NCBI RefSeq assembly: GCF_003369915.1 | Contig: NC_046676.1 | Location: forward strand, 6,200,001 to 6,264,000 | DNA: 64,000 nucleotides | Reading direction: 5' to 3' | From: Drosophila miranda | Taxonomy: Eukaryota > Arthropoda > Insecta > Diptera > Drosophilidae | Part shown: positions 56,410 to 64,000 of the stretch, in pieces | Numbering within the stretch: the stretch's first letter is position 1 | Layout of the letters: every line of letters starts with the position of its first letter | Notes under the pieces: model-generated | The model's input: only the letters and a program-made list of their open reading frames with translations | Databases searched by the model: none | Told to the model about the DNA's origin: nothing | Made by a program: the position numbers and the translations under genes

Positions 56410-57117
56410 CCGGCTCCCCGCTCGGCTTAGTTGATTGTATCTCAAAGACCAATTAAATCTGTACGTGTGTGATTGCTGCGACGGTTCTCAATGTGAACAA
56501 TTTGAAAATATTTCTGTATTTGATAGTCGTTTATCCACGACTTGTGCAAGTAGTATTACGATTTTTTTTTTTTCTTTTACCATATTTTTTTTTGTGTTCA
56601 TGTGCCTTTGGGAACACAACTGTGCCCTTGCTATCTCGACTGTATTTGGGAAATGCAAACACATTAAATTACAGTATTTGTATATTGTATATTGTATCAA
56701 AAACAAAGACGAATCGTATCAGCAGAATGCAGCGCGACAATAAATTGTAAATTCATAAACTTTTTAGCATATTTAAGCATAAGATGTTTTGATTGTTTCG
56801 AAAGCACCTCTGATAAGTAATGCAAGTGCGAGACATAGAGGGGCCGGGCCCATACGCACTGTGGTAGGGTGTGGCGGCGGGGAGAGATACGGGACGGCTC
56901 GTATCGCTCCGACGTGCTGTGTACTTTTCAGCTGGTTGCCATTGCTAGTGTATCGCTAGAGTTTGCCGCGCGCAGAAGCTTGAGCGCCGAAGCTCATCGT
57001 TCTGTTCTTGACTGTGGAATTTTACGATATTGTTTTGAATGAATAGCTAATTCCTTTGTTTAGCGATAATTGGTACGATCATTTGTGCGATACGTCCGTG
57101 ACCTTCGATTGATCAGC
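56410..57117. other. Intergenic between SLC46 genes 1 and 2
   Basis: A poly-T tract (56562-56590) and AT-rich 3' sequence come first, then a GC-richer promoter-like stretch around 56840-57000. No gene or repeat recognised. Confidence 0.4.
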
Positions 57118-59405
57118 ATGCCTAGAGGTGACGAGGATCCCCTGGTATTAGCCAGTGATGATGCCGAGGCATTGGAGTCTGGAGAATCGCCCCCACCCAC
57201 GACAAGACGTCTTCCGTCCCTTATACTGGAACCCGCTGTGTTTCTGGTATTCTTTGGTAGATTTCTAACCGGTACGGATTGCTGTTTTCAGTGTATAGCA
57301 TACAAAAGTAAACATTTTGCAATCATCAGATGCGGCATATCAAAATCAGATCCTCTACCAGACCTGCGTCACTGTAATGAAACATAATACCACTGAATGC
57401 CAGCCGTTTCTGGGCAGAGATCGTGGAAATTCGGATGAGTTCAAAGTAAGTTTTCATGGCGTCGCACAATACGATGATGGGGAGACGACACAAAACGTGT
57501 TTTCTATTGCTTTACAGAGTGGAATGGAATGGGAAAACAAATTAATCTGTTAATCTAACTACTATTGCACACATATGCACACATATGCACATTCATATGC
57601 GCATCTATGTTTATGTGCGTTTTATAACTCTCTAGTATTCAAAATGATAACATAGGTGACAATTTTGTATATGAATGCATATACTTATATACATATATGT
57701 ATGTACTTATAATATTTACAGGCCAGGTGGCTGGTTCTGCTTATCAGTAGTTAAATACAAAAGAAAACACAAAACGCCCATGAGTAATTGGCTTAACTTA
57801 TCACAAAATATCGACTGGAATAAATATGTATGTTGATTGTAGGAGTGCGCTGCCAAAGACCCCCAAAAGCTATGACTAATAGGACCGTGACGCCACTACC
57901 ATGCTTATCGGTGGTAGATAATACCAGCCTAAACAGATTTCCCCTTGCAGAATATCGAGCCGCAGGTGCAGGGATATGCGGCTACCATAATGATGATCAA
58001 CGCCATCCTCGAGAGCACCATTCCTGCCATTGTGAGTCTCTTCCTGGGCCCCTGGTCGGACAAGTTCGGCAGGCGTCCCATACTGCTCTCCACATACGCG
58101 GGTAAGCCGGAATCACCTGCATCTATTTCTGATAGAGTCTATAACTATGCTGGGCTACAGGATTCCTGATAAGTGCCAGCATTCTGATCGTGCTAACCCA
58201 TATATCGGCCATCACAAACATCAATCCCTGGTGGTTCCTGCTCTCCGCGGTGCCTTCGGTGTTCAGCGGGGGAACCTGTGCCCTCATCACTGTCCTGTAC
58301 TGCCACGTATCCGATGTGGCCACGGAGAGCGGACGAGCAATGAGGATGGTTTCCATGGAGGCGGCCCTAGGGCTGGGCATGATGACGGGAAGCATGGCCG
58401 GCGGCTACATATACGCCGCAGTCGGTGCCGGAACGCTTTTCATCCTAGTGGGCTCCCTCATAGCCGTAGCCCTGCTCTACGTCATCTTCCTCGTGCCAGA
58501 GAGCCTCAAGCCGGAGGACTTGCAATCCGAGGTGCGTATAAAGAACATTGAGTGTTGGAATTGAGATTTTCACCGACTTCCTCTCCTCTTTAGGCGCGGA
58601 TACGTGGGTTCTTCCGCTTTGACCTGGTCAAGAATCTGGTGATGACGTGCTGCAGGAAGCGTGAGAACTACGATAGGGCCATCATCTGGATGGTCATGAT
58701 GTCTCTGACCATGTGCATCTTCGCAATGGGTAGAGTATAACTGCACATGCACCCCTTCAGCACCACGAATCTGACTCTTTGCCTAATCTTTCAGAGGGCG
58801 AGGGAACAGTCAACTACATGTTCATGCAAAAGCAGTTCGACTGGACTGTCACGGACTACAGCGTGTTCAATACCTCGCGGATCGTCATCCAAGTGGTGGG
58901 CAGCATCATTGCGATGGTTCTACTGCGCCGCCTGCTCAAAGTCTCGATCATAACCATGACAATGTTGGCGTTTGCCTGCTGCGTCCTGGAGGGGACTGTT
59001 CGGGCGACGGCTCAGTATGGTCAGGAGATGTATCTGGCTTTGGTGCTGGGCATGATGCGCGGTGTCATGAGCCCCATGTGCAAGGCCATTCTCTCGCAGT
59101 TGACGCCAAGCTCGGAAATAGGTAAAATATTCTCCGTGACCACGTCGCTGCAATCGCTCTCTCCTCTGGGCGCTGCACCGCTCTATACGGCCGTATACGC
59201 GGCCACTGTCTCGTCCTATGCGGGAGCCTTCAACTTCATCAGCGTGGCTCTGTACTTTCTGTGTTACTGTTTTTCGGCGTGAGTATCTGATACCAGCTTC
59301 CGGGTATTCTTTATTGAATACTTTTATTGTTTTCCATGCAGCACCGTCTTTGGTATGAAGAAATCAATGGAAAGCAACACCGCCTATCAGGCATTTGGAA
59401 GTTGA
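57118..59405 (+). CDS. SLC46-type MFS transporter, gene 2
   Basis: Tandem paralogue of gene 1. Seven exons: 57118-57271, 57330-57445, 57951-58101, 58161-58531, 58594-58729, 58795-59278 and 59342-59405; 491 residues. It begins MPRGDEDPLVLASDDAEALE, shorter than gene 1, and has TM1 LILEPAVFLVFFGRFLTG, NTTEC as the loop glycosylation site, and the signature FLGPWSDKFGRRPIL. Exons 2, 3 and the 136- and 64-bp exons are the same length as in gene 1, confirming a duplication. Two introns of gene 1 (after the RALR-equivalent and before GKIF) are absent here. All frames are open. The 5' leader contains no start codon in frame. Confidence 0.88.
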
Positions 59406-59719
59406 TCAAGGACTTGAATGTACCGCAAATACCTCTTGAAGGAAACGATCTTTGAAGAAGCATGAGTATTAATAAAAATTAAAGTGATGCTGTGAGCCAA
59501 ATCAATTGTAAGCCATATATCTCAGAAAATATATTGAAAAGTAATTAAATAAAATGTTATATGTATGTATTTCTGAATTACTGATGTTTGATGATCGCTT
59601 CTCACACAAATTAAACACGCAATTGGCTGGATTTGCATCATTAAATTCGGTAGACTCGTAAAGTTTTATTACTTAGGTATGATCACATGTTAATTTAGGC
59701 ATAAATCCGCCGCAGCACC
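59406..59719. other. Spacer between convergent SLC46 genes 2 and 3
   Basis: AT-rich 314 bp with AATAAA words near 59470 and 59548 for the 3' end of gene 2. No other feature. Confidence 0.5.
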
Positions 59720-62077
59720 TCACTTTAGCACCTTGGCGTAGTGCTGCTTGTGCCTGAACTTGATGCGCAAGACACATCTAGAGGAATGTACAATATCAAT
59801 TAGCGGGCCCCCGAGGGGCTTTCTTCTTTCCCTCTACGGATTCGGCGACACTCACCCAATGAACATGAACGAGAGCAGGTACAGGAACGCGCTGACAAAG
59901 TTGAATAGTCCCGGGTATGTGGTGAGGGACCGCTTGTAGATTAGCGTGTAGAGCGGAGCGGCAACTGTGATAATGTATGATAATTAGAAGCTATACAAAT
60001 TTCAGTACTACTCTCGCTTAGAAATCGAAATTACTGGACCAGAAAGCAGAAACCAGTGAAGTGACGAGGCTTACCAAAAGGTGCAAACGATTGCAACACA
60101 TTCTTAATGGAGAAAATCTTGCCTGCAATGAGTGTTCAAATATTTTCACAATTGAAAACAGCTGTGATGCGGGATATTATGTACTCGTAAATGGCGAAAC
60201 TCACCCAAGTCCGATGGTGGCACGATATTCGAAACAATGGTCCGGCACATGGGTCCCGATATGGAGCGGAAGACGCCCAGGGTTACTGAGAGGTACATGT
60301 GCCAGGGCATTGTGGCAAAGCCCTTGGCGAGATTGTTGAGTATTTCCGAGAAGAAGGCCAGCAGGCCAAGCGTAACCACCGACAGGCGAAAAACCTACGG
60401 CCAGAATAGAGCTCAGATCAATGGAAACCAATACTACATATGTACATAGATCAAAGGAAATTTACCTTCCGCAGAACAAGGAAACCGATTAGCGCTCCAA
60501 TCATGGGCACCAGATGACTGACCGTCTCGTAGAATGTGTAATCCCTCACCGTCCAGTGGAACTTTTCGCGCACAAACAAATACATTACAGTCATCACGCC
60601 ATCTGGAAGCAAGCGTTCGGTTATATAAGGCTCTGGGATTACTGCGGAGAAGACTCACCAAAGACGAAAATTGACAGGAACATGGCCATTGTGACGAGCC
60701 AAATAATTGCGCGAGCATGATTTTCGCGGGGCTTGAAGCAAGTGTTAATCATATCTTTAATATGGATGAAACTGAATAGGCCAGCCTTCTTGATCCGGTC
60801 CGCCGCCTCCGACTCGGCTCTGGCCCTCTTGGCCTTCTCAGGCAGCCGCTCCACGTACTTGGCCAGCATGTCGTCGTCGAAGCTCATGGCAGGAGTCGCC
60901 GGCGTGGGCAGCTCGCAGGGTCTTCTCTTCTCCTCATGCTCATCGTTCAGGATGTTCGGCGGGCAATCGATGGCGACGCAGTCCAGCTGAAGATCACAGG
61001 CTGTCATCGGCACATCCTTCGACGTGTCGCCCTTGAGGGCAGTGGCATTCTTCGCATCCTCCGCCTGGCGTATGTGGAGGCTCTCAGGCACAAAAAAGAT
61101 GATGAACAGCGTGGCGAAGGTGGAAATGCAGCCGGAGAGACATATGGTCGCCGCTGCCCCGGTGGCGGCGTACACGAAGCTGGAGAGCAGCGAGCCGCTG
61201 GTCAGCCCGATGAAGAAAAGCGACTCCATGAAGATCATTCGGTAGGGCCGCGTCTTGCAGTCCGTTATATCCGATATGAAGCAAAAGGCTGCCACAGAGA
61301 ACACACAGTTTCCGCCCAGCAGCGAATGTGGCACCGCGGCCATAATGTACCACCAGGGATTGACCACGTAGTAGCTGGACAGCTCGCAGATGGCGGCCAT
61401 CATCAAGAAGGAGGCGGAAAATCCTAAATGTGACCAAAAATGAAGTGTAATTGCTCAAAGGAATTGTTTTCCTGCTTACCAATCATCGAGACAATCAGCA
61501 GCGGCTTGCGTCCATAGTGATCCGACCAGGAGCCGATGAACAGGCCACAGAAGGCCGGCACAATGCTCTCCAGGAGAGTGCGGGAGAGGAATAGATTGGC
61601 CACATACGGCTGCAGCTCCGTTTCAATGGCCTGCAAAGGGAGCGGAGGCGTCATAAGATATCGAATAGTTGGCTGGGAATGCGATTCGTTTCCAGATAAT
61701 CACTGTGGTTATGTGGAAATGAACGCTATTCCCCGATCCAGAGCTGGGCTGTACACACATTTATCTCGGCGCTGGCGTTCTTCGAGTCCAGCTGCTTGCA
61801 ATCGGACTCGTTGTAGTGGAATATCACCGTGCACGTCTGATAGATGACCTGGTTGCGCTGGATAGTGCCTGTAGCCGGTCACAATTTGGAAACAGAATAG
61901 CTGTAAAGTTAGTTTAATCTGTGTGCCGGGTCGGGTCCACGTCCACTCACCAGAGAGGGTGTGCGAGAAGAGCAGCATGAAGACAACCGGTTCTATATAG
62001 AACAGATGGAACACTTTGCCCCACTGCAGATTGCGGAGCTTTTCCAGCGTAAACGCATTCGAGGCCTTCTCAACCAT
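59720..62077 (-). CDS. SLC46-type MFS transporter, gene 3 (long central loop)
   Basis: Nine exons: 61951-62077, 61759-61868, 61480-61630, 60659-61423, 60466-60602, 60205-60394, 60075-60122, 59856-59964 and 59720-59777; 564 residues. It starts MVEKASNAFTLEKLRNLQWG with TM1 FYIEPVVFMLLFSHTLSG. The 151-bp exon holds IGSWSDHYGRKPLL, the MFS signature. The central cytosolic loop between TM6 and TM7 is about 75 residues longer than in genes 1 and 2; it is acidic then basic (ILNDEHEEKRRPCELPTP, then RLPEKAKRARAESEAAD). Shared intron phases with genes 1 and 2 show common origin, with greater divergence. It ends with a basic tail (FRHKQHYAKVLK). CG8008 is the likely counterpart from memory. Substrate unknown. 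Confidence 0.87.
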
Positions 62078-63810
62078 GCTTGTCCGGTTATTGCCAAAAT
62101 TTTGGCCTCACAGTTCAATGTTTTATGCGTTCTTTGATTTCGATATCGGTTTTTTTGTTTTGTTTTTTTATTAAGGCCTTGGCTTAGTGGCTCTTATTGC
62201 ACATTTCAACTCTTGTCACGTAACTGCTTTTGGGAGGAAAATCCCTGAGCTTACACCCCCACCCGCGCCACTTCCGATCAGATTATCACGTTAATATTAT
62301 GCTATTATTAGTATTCAATCGGTTTGATTGCTGTGGATGCGGATACCCATCAGAGGTTTGTATTCACTGAACCAACGCGAAACCGGGCAATGACTACGAC
62401 AACGACAACGACAGCCGCTACATCCAAATCCGATGACGGCAAGCAAATAACAATTAGAGTTTTATTCTCGAAATGAGCTGCTACCGCAAAATCCGTCGGT
62501 TTATATAGACTCTCGAAAAAGCAATAGCAAAAAACAGCCGCAACAGGTATACACGTACACTGAGAAACAGTCAAACAGATGAACAGTTGTTCATCTAAGT
62601 CTATAAAAATAAAATGGGATAGCTCGGCCCGATTCAAATGAAACTACACTACGTGAACTCCACTTTCAATTGAAAAGGTGTTGCGGGTCCAGAGAACGAC
62701 TTAGCCAAAAGCGACGCGACTCGACTCTACTCGACTTCGTTCGACGCGCGACAGATTTATGTTAAGTTGTTCGTTTCGCTATCAACCCAAGTATTGTCCT
62801 AAATTTAAGTTAGTCTCGGGGTCTGTCTCAGAGTGTTGTTTGTTTTCTTTTTGCATTAATTAATTATTATTTTCACCTATTTTTGATTCGTGCAAATGAG
62901 TAGCACGAGCGCCAGACTTTTGATATATGTTTGTATCTGGAAATGGAATTTGGTAATCCCAGAAATTGAGGCTGGAAAATTACGGATATGCAGAACAGAT
63001 CTTGCTTCACATAACACACTTTACAAATGTGTTCATGTTTCGTTTCATTTATTTTACGTAATCATTTTTTTTTTTATTACTGAATATTTACTTGATGATA
63101 AGTCGTGCGATATTTTGCAACCCTTCAGAAAGAATGGAATCTTAAAATGAGTCTGAAATTCTACCACTGAGGAACCTATTTTCTCTGCTCTGCCTGTAAT
63201 GATGTAATCTAATGCCTTCATGTAATTAAGAAGATTTATATTGGATAGGTAGATATAAAAATATAGATTTAATTTAAATAATAGCGGTGGTTATCTTTGG
63301 GCAAGTCTATAGATGATAGTGTACATATGAAATTCCCGACTAGCGGGTATCTTATGGTCGGAATATCGGTTATAGCGTTACTAGTTATTTTGCCCATCAT
63401 GTTTGGCTGATTATTAAATAATAATTTAAATTCATTTGATGGCAATGATATAGAATTCCAGAGATTTCGCTCCGCTCTGTTGGTCCATAAAATGAGTAGA
63501 GTTTTATTTGTAATTTCTTGTATATATTTTTGGTGAGGCGCCCAACCGATCTTAATCAAGGGTGTAAAAAACTTGGCGACTAATTTAAAATTAGCAAGTG
63601 AAATTAGCATTTGATTAAAGCAACGAACATATGTATGAGTTAGCACCAATCGATGGGATGTTTTTTGTTGCTACATTGTGCACAAATTATATATATTCTT
63701 AATATTTTTATAGATCCGTGTAGATTTGTCAAATAACAGCGCACACGCCGCTACATTTGGATGCTATAATAACCCACATTTTGTCAATGGGAAAATCTTG
63801 TCCAAGCTTT
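62078..63810. other. Intergenic, gene 3 promoter and AT-rich sequence
   Basis: The first 700 bp upstream of gene 3 are moderately complex, with poly-T near 62150 and GACGACAAC-type words. The rest is AT-rich. A 126-codon frame on the minus strand (63269-63649) has no recognisable domain and is left out as a gene. Confidence 0.45.
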
Positions 63811-64000
63811 TTATACCCGATACTCAAAATGAGTATTGGGGTATATTAGATTTGTGGTAAAAGTGGATGTGTGTAAAGTCCAGAAGGAATCGTTTCCGAC
63901 CCCATAAAGTATATATATTCTTGATCAGCATCAATAGCCGAGTCGATTGAGCCATGTCTGTCTGTCCGTCTGTCCGTCTGTCCGTCTGTCCGTCCGTCCG
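63811..64000 (+). mobile_element. DINE-1/INE-1 element, cut by window edge
   Basis: Begins TTTTATACCCGATACTCAAA and closely follows the CABLES-intron copy through the GTCY microsatellite (TCTGTCCGTCTGTCCGTC) at the end of the window. High similarity suggests that both belong to one young subfamily. Confidence 0.9.

Noticed and set aside
63269-63649. 126-codon minus-strand frame
   Set aside because: AT-rich, no motif, no neighbour supporting it; could be chance or old transposon debris.

Overview
The window reads as a euchromatic arm of a Drosophila species. Short introns, DRE and Ohler-1 promoter motifs, DINE-1/INE-1 elements and gene content all fit. The recognisable genes (BolA2/Mvk, spt4, fandango, the CABLES homologue CG6191, shrub, Prp38, the SLC46 trio, an LDH-like gene) are ones I remember from chromosome arm 2R of D. 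melanogaster (Muller element C). Their mixed order and the DINE-1 type suggest a species outside the melanogaster subgroup, perhaps the obscura group. That placement is inference.

Layout. 1-9 kb is accessory: a DINE-1 cut by the window edge, fragments of two LINE families, a BolA2-mevalonate kinase pair broken by indels at its native place, an intact spt4, and a decayed PIF/Harbinger transposon with clear 17-bp ends and TAA target duplications. 9.2-15 kb holds a short hypothetical ORF, a TMEM183-like gene, a decayed M17 leucine aminopeptidase (S-Lap type) with an inverted relic, and intact fandango. 17.5-29.4 kb is a seven-exon CABLES homologue with a 7.3-kb first intron and a full DINE-1 in intron 5. 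29.4-35.5 kb is gene-poor and rich in simple repeats. At 35.6 kb lies a small gene with tryptophan repeats.

The least explained part is 37-46 kb: about 9 kb of diverged tandem repeats with no convincing protein gene. It has sub-arrays of about 310 bp and about 120 bp, a short core motif seen some 15-20 times, and two related long hairpins whose right arm is that core motif. I cannot assign it to a known system; a non-coding transcript, a small-RNA source and an old satellite are all possible.

47-62 kb is dense with genes: an intronless LDH-like gene, LSm6, a small secreted protein, shrub (ESCRT-III) divergent from Prp38 (spliceosome), and three SLC46-type transporters (two in tandem, a third convergent). 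The window ends at 63.8 kb in another DINE-1.

Three core spliceosome genes (fand, LSm6, Prp38) are intact while BolA2/Mvk and S-Lap are broken. Since mevalonate kinase should be required, a working copy must exist elsewhere: a relocated duplicate, or a homologous neo-sex chromosome. All splice sites and frames were read by eye; no database search was possible.
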